NCBI RefSeq assembly: GCF_902729445.1 | Contig: NZ_CACVCE010000067.1 | Span: 62,001-126,000, forward strand | Source: Magnetospirillum sp902729445 | GTDB lineage: Bacteria; Pseudomonadota; Alphaproteobacteria; Rhodospirillales; Magnetospirillaceae | Direction: 5' to 3' | Length of the DNA: 64,000 bases | Part shown: positions 36,731 through 46,498 of the stretch, in pieces | Position numbering within the stretch: the stretch's first letter is position 1 | How the letters are laid out: every line of letters begins with the position of its first letter | The notes under the pieces: generated by a model | The model's input: only the letters and a program-made list of their open reading frames with translations | What the model was told of the DNA's origin: nothing | Databases searched by the model: none | Translations under genes and position numbers: made by a program

Positions 36731-37663
36731 TCAAGTCCCGCTGATCCTGTCGTGATAGCGCGCCCGGTACAAGAGCCGTGGATGGGCGGGATCGTCCTTG
36801 AACGGTTCGCGGGTGTGCAAGACGTTGTTGCTGACCAGGCCCCAGCCGCTTTCCAGGCGGGCCTGGAACAAGGTGGGGGCGGGGCCGTCGAGATGGCGGC
36901 GGATGGCGGCGGCCGCCGCCTGGACCTCGGGATCGCCATGCCACTCGATCGAGCGGGTCCGCGCGGTATAGCGCATCTGCAGGCGCCCCCGTTCCACGAA
37001 GAAGACCGGGCCGGCCATGGCCGGCCGCGTCATGCCTTCGTCCTCGTTGGGCGGAATGGTCATGGCGTCGGGCCGCATCAGGGCCGCCACCAGGGCCGGG
37101 TCCTCGTCGCGCAGCGCGATATACAAGGCCTCGGGGTCCATCAGCTTGTTGGCGCCCCCCTCGGCCGCCGGCCGGGCGCAATAAAGCAGCAGGCCGCGCA
37201 CCCGGTGGGACGGGGCGTTGTAATAGCCGTCGGTGTGCCAGGCGATGGGGCGCTCGGTATAGGGGATGTAGCGCGCCCTGGTTCCGTCACGGTGCACCGC
37301 CAGCGGGGTGATGCCGTCATCGTCGGCCAGGTGGTTGCCGTCCAGCGATTCCAGGCCCAGGGTTCGGCCCAGGGCGCGCAGCGCCTTCTTGTCGTCGCGG
37401 TCGGGCGGGACCTGCTTTTCGACCGTCACCGCCATGTTGCAGGCGGCCACCAGCGCCACCAGCTTGGCGTGCTCGGATGGGGTGGGGTTGGCGATGTCGG
37501 CGACCTCGACCAGCAGGTCCTCGACCCGGGTTGGTGCCGATTCCAGGCGCAAATCCCGCCACTTTTGATACGCGCTCTTGTTGGAAAGATCAAATTGCGG
37601 CGCGGCCAAAAGCGCTGAATCCTGCTGGTCTTGGGTTGTTCTTAGAATCATTTTACCTCGCAT
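36731..37663 (-). CDS. TauD/TfdA-family 2-oxoglutarate-dependent dioxygenase
   Basis: A 310-residue Fe(II)/2-oxoglutarate oxygenase. The facial triad is visible as HTD in PIAWHTDGYYNAPS (about residue 142) and the distal His in NNVLHTREPFKDD, with the 2-OG arginine in PRLLYRARYHD. Relatives hydroxylate taurine, alkylsulfonates, gamma-butyrobetaine or other small acids. Being next to the dsr operon invites a sulfonate idea, but no residue settles the substrate. ATGs at 37663 and 37651 are both possible; the first has GAAGG at suitable spacing. Confidence 0.82.
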   Translation of the reverse strand: MRGKMILRTTQDQQDSALLAAPQFDLSNKSAYQKWRDLRLESAPTRVEDLLVEVADIANPTPSEHAKLVALVAACNMAVTVEKQVPPDRDDKKALRALGRTLGLESLDGNHLADDDGITPLAVHRDGTRARYIPYTERPIAWHTDGYYNAPSHRVRGLLLYCARPAAEGGANKLMDPEALYIALRDEDPALVAALMRPDAMTIPPNEDEGMTRPAMAGPVFFVERGRLQMRYTARTRSIEWHGDPEVQAAAAAIRRHLDGPAPTLFQARLESGWGLVSNNVLHTREPFKDDPAHPRLLYRARYHDRISGT

Positions 37664-37707
37664 TTCCGCGCCTTCTCAACGAATTGCCGTTGGATGAAAG
37701 AATCCGC

Positions 37708-37737
37708 TTGGAACGGGCTGCTGCACAATATTATAAT
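37708..37737 (+). promoter_or_regulatory. predicted promoter of the dsr operon
   Basis: TTGGAA (37708-37713) is followed after 18 bp by a perfect TATAAT (37732-37737). The start site would be near 37744, giving a leader of about 190 bases before dsrA. The divergent dioxygenase start is at 37663, so this is the shared intergenic control region. Confidence 0.65.
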
Positions 37738-37750
37738 CAATTAATGTAAA

Positions 37751-37772
37751 GGGCCACCCACGAGAATGGCCC
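37751..37772 (+). promoter_or_regulatory. hairpin at the 5' end of the dsr leader
   Basis: GGGCCA (37751-37756) can pair with TGGCCC (37767-37772) around a ten-base loop, only a few bases after the predicted transcription start. It may stabilise the operon mRNA 5' end or form part of a leader control element. Confidence 0.4.
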
Positions 37773-37934
37773 ACCAAAAGGGACGGATCCAAGGTCTGCG
37801 CAAGCGACCCCTGGACACAAGTGTATGAATGCGATGAACCCCGCACCGGGTGGGCCGGCGGCGGGAGCAGGATGAGGGATGCGCGGCGTGCGCCACCTCG
37901 CCTAGGACTAATGACGGTCAGGGAGATGAGGACT

Positions 37935-39185
37935 ATGTCGAAGAAGATGCCCGAGACCCCGCTTCTGGATCAGCTGGAAAGCGGTCCGTGGCCGAGCTTC
38001 GTGACCGGCTTGAAGCGGCTGGCCACCGACGAGGGCAAGCCCTATGCCGACTACATGAAAAGCCTGCTGGGTCAGCTTGAAAAGAGCTACGTGACCCGCA
38101 AGGGCTACTGGAAGGGCGGCACGGTCGGTGTGTTCGGTTATGGCGCCGGTGTCATCCCGCGCTTCTCGGAAGTCGCCGACCAGTTCCCGGAATCCTCGGA
38201 GTTCCACACGCTGCGCATCATGCCGGCGCCGGGCTTCTTCTACGACACCAAGACGCTGCGTCAGATGTGCGACATCTGGGCCGAGCATGGCTCGGGCCTG
38301 ATCGCCCTGCACGGCCAGTCGGGTGACATCATGCTGCAGGGTGCCCGCACCGACCAGGTGCAGCCGGCCTGGGACAAGATCAACGAGATGGGCTTCGACA
38401 TGGGCGGCGCTGGCGCCGGCGTGCGTACCGCCGCCTCGTGCATCGGTCCGGCCCGCTGCGAGCAGGCCTGCTACGACACCCTGAAGGCGCACCGCGCCAT
38501 CATCAACGACTTCACCGACGACATTCACCGTCCGTCGTTGCCCTACAAGATGAAGTTCAAGTTCTCGGGCTGCGCCAATGACTGCGCCAACGCCACCCAG
38601 CGTGCCGACGTCGCCATCCTGGGCACCTGGCGCGACGACATGGTCGTCAACCAGGAAGAAGTCAAGGCCAAGGTCAAGCAGCTGGGTCGCAAGGAATTCA
38701 TCAATCAGGTGATCCGCATGTGCCCGACTCAGGCGCTGGCGCTCAACGACGACGACACCTTGGACGTCGACAACAAGAGCTGCGTGCGCTGCATGCATTG
38801 CATCAACGTCTGCACCAAGGCGCTGAAGCCCGGCAAGGACAAGGGTATCTGCATCCTGGTCGGCGGCAAGCGCACGCTGAAGATCGGCGATCTGTTCGGT
38901 TCGGTGGTGATCCCCTTCATGAAGCTGGAAAACGACGAGGATTACGAGAAGCTCGTCGAACTGGCCCACAACATCCTGGATTTCTTCGCCGAGAACGCCC
39001 TGGAACACGAGCGCACCGGCGAGATGATCGAGCGCATCGGCCTGGTCAATTTCCTGGAAGGCCTGGGTCTCGACCTGGACGTCAACATGATCGCCCAGCC
39101 GCGCACCAATTCGTACATCCGTACCGACGGGTGGGACGACGAAGTGCGCAAGTGGAACGATCGTAAGACCGCCGCGGCCGAGTAA
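37935..39185 (+). CDS. dsrA: DsrA, dissimilatory sulfite reductase alpha subunit (oxidative type)
   Basis: A 416-residue subunit of siroheme sulfite reductase, working in reverse in sulfur oxidisers to produce sulfite. Siroheme-[4Fe-4S] cysteines are in SCIGPARCEQAC (Cys169, Cys175) and SGCANDCANA (Cys213, Cys217), and a ferredoxin domain carries SCVRCMHCINVC (Cys283, 286, 289, 293). The ATG at 37935 follows GATGAGG and begins the typical MSKKMPETPLLDQLESGPWP; an upstream frame from 37821 is not conserved-looking. First gene of the twelve-gene dsr operon. No dsrD is present, which favours the oxidative direction. Confidence 0.97.
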   Translation: MSKKMPETPLLDQLESGPWPSFVTGLKRLATDEGKPYADYMKSLLGQLEKSYVTRKGYWKGGTVGVFGYGAGVIPRFSEVADQFPESSEFHTLRIMPAPGFFYDTKTLRQMCDIWAEHGSGLIALHGQSGDIMLQGARTDQVQPAWDKINEMGFDMGGAGAGVRTAASCIGPARCEQACYDTLKAHRAIINDFTDDIHRPSLPYKMKFKFSGCANDCANATQRADVAILGTWRDDMVVNQEEVKAKVKQLGRKEFINQVIRMCPTQALALNDDDTLDVDNKSCVRCMHCINVCTKALKPGKDKGICILVGGKRTLKIGDLFGSVVIPFMKLENDEDYEKLVELAHNILDFFAENALEHERTGEMIERIGLVNFLEGLGLDLDVNMIAQPRTNSYIRTDGWDDEVRKWNDRKTAAAE

Positions 39186-39223
39186 TCGGGACAACCAATT
39201 CAGAAATAGAGGGAGCTAGGACG

Positions 39224-40294
39224 ATGAGCCAGTTGCGCCGTCCCGACGAATGTGGTGTGCCCGAGGCCACCCAGTTTATGCATCCGGTCCTGAAGAAGAA
39301 TTATGGCCAATGGGCCTATCACGACCGGCCCCGCCCGGGCGTTCTGCGCCACGTGTCCAATTCCGGCGAACAGGTGTTCACCGTCAAGGCCGGCACCCAG
39401 CGCCAGATGGACGTCTATACCATCCGCAATCTGTGCGACATCGCCGACCAGTTCTGCGACGGCTATATCCGCTTCACCATCCGTTCGGCGGTCGAGTTCA
39501 TGACCCCCGACGAAGCCAAGGTGCAGCCGCTGATCGACGCCCTGGAAAAGGCCGGCTATCCGGTCGGCGGCACCGGCAACTCGGTGGGCTTCATCAGCCA
39601 CACCCAGGGCTGGCTGCACTGCGACATCCCCGGCACCGACGCCTCGGGCGTGGTCAAGTCGCTGATGGACGAGTTGTCGGAAGAGTTCCGCAACGAAGAG
39701 ATGCCCAACCGCGTCAAGATCACCACCAGCTGCTGCCAGATCAATTGCGGCGGCCAGGGTGACATCGCCATCAACATCCAGCACACCAAGCCGCCGGTGA
39801 TCAACCACGACCTGGTGGCCGGCGTCTGCGAGCGTCCGGCGGTCATCGCCCGCTGCCCGGTGGCGGCCATCCGGCCGGCCCTGGTCAACGGCAAGCCGAC
39901 CCTGGAAGTGGACGAAAAGAAGTGCGTGTGCTGCGGCGCCTGCTATCCGCCGTGCCCGCCCATGCAGATCAATGATCCGCAGAACTCGAAGATCGCCATC
40001 TGGGTCGGCGGCAAGCATTCCTCGACCCGCTCGAAGCCGATGTTCCACAAGCTGGTCGCCGCCGGCATCCCGAACAACGCGCCGCGTTGGCCGGAAGCCG
40101 CCGAGATCGTCAAGTCGATCCTGGGCGCCTACAAGAAGGATGCCAGGGCCTGGGAACGTATGGGCGAATGGATCGAGCGCATCGGTTGGCCGCGCTTCTT
40201 CGAACTGACCGGCCTGCCGTTCACCAAGTACCATGTGGACAGCTGGCGCGGTGGTCGTTCGAACCTGAACCAGTCCGCCCATCTGCACTTCTAG
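39224..40294 (+). CDS. dsrB: DsrB, dissimilatory sulfite reductase beta subunit
   Basis: A 356-residue beta subunit pairing with DsrA in an alpha2beta2 enzyme. It has TTSCCQINCGGQGDIAINIQ for the siroheme/cluster region (around Cys170-175) and a ferredoxin insert KKCVCCGACYPPCPPM (Cys234-244). RFFELTGLPFTKYHVDSWRG near the end is a typical DsrB closing segment. It is preceded by AGGGAGC and lies 38 bp after dsrA. Confidence 0.97.
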   Translation: MSQLRRPDECGVPEATQFMHPVLKKNYGQWAYHDRPRPGVLRHVSNSGEQVFTVKAGTQRQMDVYTIRNLCDIADQFCDGYIRFTIRSAVEFMTPDEAKVQPLIDALEKAGYPVGGTGNSVGFISHTQGWLHCDIPGTDASGVVKSLMDELSEEFRNEEMPNRVKITTSCCQINCGGQGDIAINIQHTKPPVINHDLVAGVCERPAVIARCPVAAIRPALVNGKPTLEVDEKKCVCCGACYPPCPPMQINDPQNSKIAIWVGGKHSSTRSKPMFHKLVAAGIPNNAPRWPEAAEIVKSILGAYKKDARAWERMGEWIERIGWPRFFELTGLPFTKYHVDSWRGGRSNLNQSAHLHF

Positions 40295-40312
40295 GCTTGG
40301 GGAAGAAAGCAC

Positions 40313-40672
40313 ATGAAGTTCGGCATTTTGGTCAACGAAGGCCCTTACAACCATCAGGCCTCGGATTCCGCTTACCAGTTCGCCAAGGCGGCGCTGGAAA
40401 AGGGACACGAGATCTTCCGGGTCTTCTTCTATTACGACGGCGTCTTGAACGCGACGAAGCATTCCGAGCCGCCGTCGGACGACCGCAACGTGATCAAGAA
40501 CTGGCAGAAGCTGGCCGAGGATCACAAGGTCGATCTGGTCGTCTGCGTCGCCGCCGGCTTGCGCCGCGGCATCGTCGAGAGCAGCCTGGCCCCGGGTTTC
40601 CGTATTTCGGGCCTGGGTCAGCTGATCGAATCGGGCATTCAGTGTGACCGTATGGTCACCTTCGGCGATTAA
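40313..40672 (+). CDS. dsrE: DsrE, sulfur-transfer subunit of DsrEFH
   Basis: A 119-residue protein of the DsrE fold. The active cysteine is Cys78 in KVDLVVCVAAGLRRG, at the same number as the persulfide cysteine described for Allochromatium DsrE. DsrEFH is an alpha2beta2gamma2 hexamer that takes sulfur from TusA and passes it to DsrC. It is 18 bp after dsrB with an AGG-type ribosome site. Together with dsrF, dsrH and dsrL it marks a sulfur-oxidising rather than sulfate-reducing system. Confidence 0.96.
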   Translation: MKFGILVNEGPYNHQASDSAYQFAKAALEKGHEIFRVFFYYDGVLNATKHSEPPSDDRNVIKNWQKLAEDHKVDLVVCVAAGLRRGIVESSLAPGFRISGLGQLIESGIQCDRMVTFGD

Positions 40673-40684
40673 GGGAGACCTGAG

Positions 40685-41068
40685 ATGGAAGAGGATTTCG
40701 AGGGCGGAATCGTCAAGAAGTTCATGTATGTGAACCGCAAGGCCCCCTATGGCACCGTCTATGCGCTGGAAGTGCTGGAAATGGTGCTGATTTCGGCGGC
40801 CTTCGACCAGGATGTGCATGTCGCGTTCCTGGATGACGGCATCTACCAGATCAAGAAGGGCCAGGACACCAAGGAACTTGGCCACAAGAACTTCTCGCCG
40901 ACCTATCGGGCGCTGGAAGGCTATGACATCGAGAAGCTGTATGTCGAACAGGAAAGCCTGGACGAACGCGGCCTGACCGAAGCCGATCTTCTGGTTCCCG
41001 TCGAGGTCATCAGCCGCGCCGACATGGCCAAGCTGATGGGCGAGATGGACGTGATCCTGACCGCGTAA
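40685..41068 (+). CDS. dsrF: DsrF, structural subunit of DsrEFH
   Basis: A 127-residue member of the DsrE/TusC-like fold with KKFMYVNRKAPYGTVYALEV near the start. It contains no cysteine at all, in agreement with a structural rather than sulfur-carrying role in the hexamer. It follows dsrE by 12 bp and precedes dsrH by 13 bp. Confidence 0.95.
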   Translation: MEEDFEGGIVKKFMYVNRKAPYGTVYALEVLEMVLISAAFDQDVHVAFLDDGIYQIKKGQDTKELGHKNFSPTYRALEGYDIEKLYVEQESLDERGLTEADLLVPVEVISRADMAKLMGEMDVILTA

Positions 41069-41081
41069 AGGGGCAAAACCG

Positions 41082-41390
41082 ATGAGCATTCTGCACACCG
41101 TCAACAAGAGCCCCTTCGAGCGTTCGAACCTCGACAGCTGCCTGAAGCACGCCAATGCCGGCGATTCGGTGCTGTTGCTGGAAGACGCCGTGGTCGCCGC
41201 CATCGCCGGCACCGCCTTCGCCGCCCGTCTGACCGACGCGGCCAAGATGGTCAAGCTGTGCGTGCTGGGCGCCGATCTCAAGGCGCGTGGGCTTGATCCG
41301 GCCAAGGTCATCGACGGCGTCGCCGTCGTCGATTACGCCGCCTTCGTCGACATGGCCGCCGCCAACAACGCGGTCCATGCCTGGTTATAA
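41082..41390 (+). CDS. dsrH: DsrH, TusB-like subunit of DsrEFH
   Basis: A 102-residue DsrH/TusB protein starting MSILHTVNKSPFERSNLDSC. Cys20 matches the single conserved cysteine of characterised DsrH. A second cysteine (KLCVLGADL) is present. It completes the hexamer with DsrE and DsrF. It is followed 36 bp later by dsrC. Confidence 0.95.
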   Translation: MSILHTVNKSPFERSNLDSCLKHANAGDSVLLLEDAVVAAIAGTAFAARLTDAAKMVKLCVLGADLKARGLDPAKVIDGVAVVDYAAFVDMAAANNAVHAWL

Positions 41391-41426
41391 TCTCGGGGTA
41401 CCCAAATAAATAGGGAGAGTGGAGAC

Positions 41427-41759
41427 ATGGCTTATTCTGTTTCGGGCAAGAGCATCGAGGCCGATGAAGAGGGTTACCTGGTTGACATCAACCAGTGGAA
41501 CGAAGAGCTGGCCGATCTGATCGCCAAGGACGAGGGCATCACCATGAGCCCCGAGCATTGGGAAGTCGTCAACTTCCTGCGCGAATATTATGCCGAGTAC
41601 CAGATTGCTCCGGCCGTGCGCGTGCTCACCAAGGCCATCGCCAAGAAGATGGGCCCGGAAAAGGGCAGCAACAAGTACCTGTACGAGCTGTTCCCGTACG
41701 GCCCCGGCAAGCAGGCGTGCAAGATCGCGGGTCTGCCCAAGCCGACCGGCTGCGTCTAA
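41427..41759 (+). CDS. dsrC: DsrC, sulfur carrier and DsrAB/DsrMK substrate
   Basis: A 110-residue protein with the canonical flexible C-terminal arm KQACKIAGLPKPTGCV. Both redox cysteines are present (Cys98 and the penultimate Cys109), the arrangement required for trisulfide formation and reaction with DsrK. MSPEHWEVVNFLREYYAEYQ is family typical. An AGGGAG-AGTGGAG ribosome site precedes the ATG. The hairpins immediately downstream suggest that dsrC mRNA is stabilised or partly terminated here, in line with the high level of DsrC usual in sulfur oxidisers (inference). Confidence 0.97.
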   Translation: MAYSVSGKSIEADEEGYLVDINQWNEELADLIAKDEGITMSPEHWEVVNFLREYYAEYQIAPAVRVLTKAIAKKMGPEKGSNKYLYELFPYGPGKQACKIAGLPKPTGCV

Positions 41760-41775
41760 GGTTTTCGTTGGCGTC

Positions 41776-41832
41776 GCCCCCGCGTAAGCGGGGGCCCAGT
41801 TCCAAGCTGGATGTCCGCGTTCGCGCGGACAT
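41776..41832 (+). repeat. array of three hairpins between dsrC and dsrM
   Basis: GCCCCCGC (41776-41783) pairs with GCGGGGGC (41788-41795) around the tetraloop GTAA. CCAG/CTGG (41796-41799/41807-41810) form a weaker second stem. ATGTCCGCG (41811-41819) pairs with CGCGGACAT (41824-41832) around the exceptionally stable loop TTCG. It begins 17 bp after the dsrC stop and ends 51 bp before dsrM. Similar paired hairpins recur as dispersed intergenic repeats in other bacteria. Confidence 0.85.
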
Positions 41833-41883
41833 GACGGGACTTTGCGTGCGTGAAGGGACTGCTTCGGCGGGAGCGAGGAAGAC

Positions 41884-42612
41884 GTGACAACCCTATTCGC
41901 CATCCTGTTCTACGCGGCGTTCGCCGTGCTGCTGGCCGGCCTGGGCTTCAAGATTGCCCAGTACGCCCGCACGCCCGCGCCGTTGAAGATCCCCACCACC
42001 CCCGGGCCGATCACCACCCCCGGAATCGCCTTCCGTCTGGGACGCGAGGCGGTGCTGTTCGAAAGCCTGTTCAAGTCCAACAAGCCCTTGTGGATTTTCG
42101 CCATCATCTTCCACTTCGGCCTGTTCGTGGTGCTGGCGCGCCACCTGCGCTATTTCCAGGAGCCGGTGTGGTTCTGGGTCGGCCTGGTCCAGCCGTTCGG
42201 CCTGTATGCCGGCCTGGCGATGGTCGCCGGCCTGGGCCTGCTGCTGCTCCGCCGGTTCGTGATCGACCGCGTCGCCTATGTCACCAGCCCGTCCGACATC
42301 TTGATGCTGCTGCTGTTGCTGGGCATCGGGATCAGCGGCCTGGGCATGACCACGGTTGCCCATACCGACATCATCGCGGTCAAGGCGTTCTTCCTGGGGC
42401 TGATGCGCTTTTCCCTGCAGCCGCTGCCGACCGATCCGGCCCTGCTGGTCCATCTGGCGCTGGTGGCGGTTCTGATGATCGTCTTCCCGTTCTCGAAGCT
42501 TTTGCATGCGCCCGGACTGTTCTTCAGCCCGACCCGCAATCAGAAAGACGACCCGCGCGAGCGCCGCCATCTGTCCGACTGGGCGGCGAAACTCGAAGCG
42601 GGAAGGAACTGA
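41884..42612 (+). CDS. dsrM: DsrM, membrane heme b subunit
   Basis: A 242-residue integral membrane protein resembling the NarI-type cytochrome b family, with about five helices and histidines (for example FHFGLFVVLARHLRY, VAHTDIIAVK, LVHLALVAV) that can bind two hemes b. It exchanges electrons with the quinone pool and works with DsrK. Start is a GTG at 41884. It is separated from dsrC by the hairpin array, so its expression may be set independently. Confidence 0.94.
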   Translation: MTTLFAILFYAAFAVLLAGLGFKIAQYARTPAPLKIPTTPGPITTPGIAFRLGREAVLFESLFKSNKPLWIFAIIFHFGLFVVLARHLRYFQEPVWFWVGLVQPFGLYAGLAMVAGLGLLLLRRFVIDRVAYVTSPSDILMLLLLLGIGISGLGMTTVAHTDIIAVKAFFLGLMRFSLQPLPTDPALLVHLALVAVLMIVFPFSKLLHAPGLFFSPTRNQKDDPRERRHLSDWAAKLEAGRN

Positions 42613-42615
42613 CCC

Positions 42616-44127
<1,512 letters not shown>

Positions 44128-44149
44128 GATAAGTTCAAGGGAGACCACC

Positions 44150-46102
44150 ATGGCTAAGACCACCGCCAAGGCCATCACCGAGGGCATGAATTTCCGCCGT
44201 TACAAGGACGGCGATCACAAGCCGTCGGCCTGGCAGGACGAGATCTTCAAGGCCGGATGGTCGCACAAGTGCCCGACCTACGTGCTGCGCACGCCGCCCT
44301 GCTCGGGCTCGTGCCCGTCGGGACACGACATCCGCGGCTGGCTGGACATCGTGCGCGGCATCGAAAAGCCCGCCGAAGGCCAGAGCTGGCAGGAATACGC
44401 CTTCCGCCGCATGACCGAGGCCAACCCGTTCCCGTCGGTGATGGGCCGCGTCTGCCCGGCGCCCTGCGAGCAGGGTTGCAATCGCAACATGGTCGAAGAG
44501 CATGTCGGCATCAATTCGGTCGAGCATTTCGTCGGCGATTGGGCCATCGAAAACAACATGACCTTCGCCAAGCCGGATCATGAAACCGGCAAGAAGATCG
44601 CCGTCATCGGTGGCGGCCCGGCCGGCCTGTCGGCGGCGTATCAGCTGCGCAAGAAGGGCCACTCGGTCACTTTGTTCGAGGACAAGCCGGAACTGGGCGG
44701 CTTCATGCGCTATGGCATTCCCGGCTACCGCACGCCGCGCGACAAGCTGGACGCCGAGATCAAGCGCATCATCGACACCGGCATCACCGTCAAGACCAAT
44801 TGCCGTGTCGGCCGTGATCTGAAGGTCGCCGACCTGGAACGCGATTTCGACGCCATCTTCTGGGGTGTGGGCACCCATTCCGGCCGCGGCCTGCCGATCC
44901 CCGGCTGGGCCGATACCCCCAATTGCGTCTCGGGCGTCGCCTTCCTGAAGGCCTTCAACGAGGGTCGCCTGCAGGCGGTCACCGGCCGCATCATCGTCGT
45001 CGGCGGTGGCGACACCTCGATCGACGTCGCCTCGGTGGCCCGTCGCCTGGGTCACATCAAGGAAGTGTCGAGCCAGGACCGCATCGAGCACATCATCCTG
45101 GGCCAGACCGCCCACGACGTCGCCGCCACCGCCCAGCGCGAGGGCTGCACCACCACGCTGACCAGCTTGTTCCCGGTCGAGAAGATGATGGCCGCCGAGC
45201 GCGAGGTGGAAGACGCCAAGCGTGAAGGCATCGACATCAAGGGCGGCGTGATGCCCCTCGAGGTGCTGAAGGGCGCCGACGGCCGCGCCACCGGCCTCAA
45301 GATGTGCAAGTGCACCATGAACGGCATGGTCCCCGAGCCGATCGCCGGCACCGAATTCATCGTCGAGGGCGACCTGATCGTCGCCGCCATCGGCCAGAAG
45401 GGCGATCTGGTCGATCTGCCGGAAATGGACAATGGCAACGGCTTCATCAATGCCGACAAGACCATGCGGGTGCCGGGCAAGCCGAAGCATTTCGTCGGTG
45501 GCGATGTGGTCCGTCCGCATCTGTTGACCACCGCCGTCGGCCATGGCCGCATCGCCGCCGCCTCGATCGAGGAATTCCTGGACTCGGGTGAAATCAGCAA
45601 GCGTCCCAAGGTCGATGTTCACCAGTTCAACCTGTTGAACAAGCTGCGCGAGACCAACCTGTCGCCTGAGACCTATGACGGCACCGCCACCCGGGGCACC
45701 TCGACCGCCAAGTTCGCCGTCCACAATTTCGAGGACCGCGCCTCGGCCGAGATCATCCCGCACGACCAGCTGTTCCTGGGCCACTTCACCCAGGTCGCGC
45801 GCAACCACCGCGACGAGGTGCATATCGGCGCCGACGAGGTGATCGGCAATTTCGCCGAGCGCCTGATGCCGCTCTCGGAAAAGACCGTCGTCGACGAGGC
45901 CAAGCGCTGCATGTCGTGCGGTCTGTGCTTCGAGTGCGACAATTGCGTGGTGTTCTGCCCGCAAGGCGCGGTCAGCCGCGTCTCGAAGAAGGAACGCACC
46001 ACCGGCCGCTATGTGGAAACCGATTACGCGAAGTGCATCGGTTGCCATATCTGCTTCGACGTGTGCCCGACCGGGTACATCCAGATGGGCCTGGGCGAGT
46101 AA
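44150..46102 (+). CDS. dsrL: DsrL, iron-sulfur flavoprotein NAD(P)H oxidoreductase
   Basis: A 650-residue protein similar to glutamate synthase small subunit. It shows an N-terminal cysteine cluster region (TPPCSGSCPSGHDIRGW, RVCPAPCEQGC), an FAD loop (VIGGGPAGLSAAYQL near 150), an NAD(P)H loop (VVGGGDTSIDVASVARR near 283) and a C-terminal ferredoxin domain (RCMSCGLCFECDNCVVFCP near 586 and KCIGCHICFDVCP near 629). DsrL is the physiological electron partner of DsrAB in sulfur oxidisers, and its presence supports oxidative function. Confidence 0.96.
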   Translation: MAKTTAKAITEGMNFRRYKDGDHKPSAWQDEIFKAGWSHKCPTYVLRTPPCSGSCPSGHDIRGWLDIVRGIEKPAEGQSWQEYAFRRMTEANPFPSVMGRVCPAPCEQGCNRNMVEEHVGINSVEHFVGDWAIENNMTFAKPDHETGKKIAVIGGGPAGLSAAYQLRKKGHSVTLFEDKPELGGFMRYGIPGYRTPRDKLDAEIKRIIDTGITVKTNCRVGRDLKVADLERDFDAIFWGVGTHSGRGLPIPGWADTPNCVSGVAFLKAFNEGRLQAVTGRIIVVGGGDTSIDVASVARRLGHIKEVSSQDRIEHIILGQTAHDVAATAQREGCTTTLTSLFPVEKMMAAEREVEDAKREGIDIKGGVMPLEVLKGADGRATGLKMCKCTMNGMVPEPIAGTEFIVEGDLIVAAIGQKGDLVDLPEMDNGNGFINADKTMRVPGKPKHFVGGDVVRPHLLTTAVGHGRIAAASIEEFLDSGEISKRPKVDVHQFNLLNKLRETNLSPETYDGTATRGTSTAKFAVHNFEDRASAEIIPHDQLFLGHFTQVARNHRDEVHIGADEVIGNFAERLMPLSEKTVVDEAKRCMSCGLCFECDNCVVFCPQGAVSRVSKKERTTGRYVETDYAKCIGCHICFDVCPTGYIQMGLGE

Positions 46103-46114
46103 GGATCGACGGCC

Positions 46115-46498
46115 ATGCGCGCTTGGGTGCTGTCATTGCTGATGGGGTTGGTCTGGCTGACCGGTCAGGCCTGGGCGGGCGATATTTCGCCCGTCATCCC
46201 CAAGGCGCAAGGGGCGTGCGTCGATGAGCCGCAGGCCATGCGACGCCATCATTTCGACTTTCTGAAGCACCAGCGCGACGACACGCTGCGGTCGGGCATT
46301 CGGGGCGCCAAGTATTCCTTGAAGGAATGCGTGTCGTGCCATGCCCTGCGCGGCCATGACGGCAAGGCGGTCCCGGTCAATGCCGAAGGCCAGTTCTGCC
46401 AGTCGTGCCATTCCTATGCCGCGGTGTCGATCGATTGCTTCACCTGCCACGCCACCGTGCCGGACAAGGCGCCGAAAACGGCCGGAGTGACCCAATGA
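46115..46498 (+). CDS. dsrJ: DsrJ, periplasmic triheme cytochrome c
   Basis: A 127-residue protein. The signal sequence (MRAWVLSLLMGLVWLTGQAW) may remain as a membrane anchor. Three CxxCH heme sites are seen in KECVSCHALRG, FCQSCHSYAA and DCFTCHATVP. It is the periplasmic heme subunit of DsrMKJOP; one heme in characterised DsrJ has an unusual His/Cys ligation. Its stop overlaps the dsrO start (ATGA). Confidence 0.95.
   Translation: MRAWVLSLLMGLVWLTGQAWAGDISPVIPKAQGACVDEPQAMRRHHFDFLKHQRDDTLRSGIRGAKYSLKECVSCHALRGHDGKAVPVNAEGQFCQSCHSYAAVSIDCFTCHATVPDKAPKTAGVTQ

Noticed and set aside
36731..37663. Assignment of the 2-oxoglutarate dioxygenase as taurine dioxygenase TauD because of the dsr neighbour
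   Set aside because: Only the generic iron and 2-oxoglutarate ligands can be read; the substrate pocket gives no clear evidence for taurine.
37477..37749. 90-codon plus-strand frame ending just before the dsr leader
   Set aside because: It overlaps the dioxygenase gene in antisense and covers the predicted promoter; no ribosome site.
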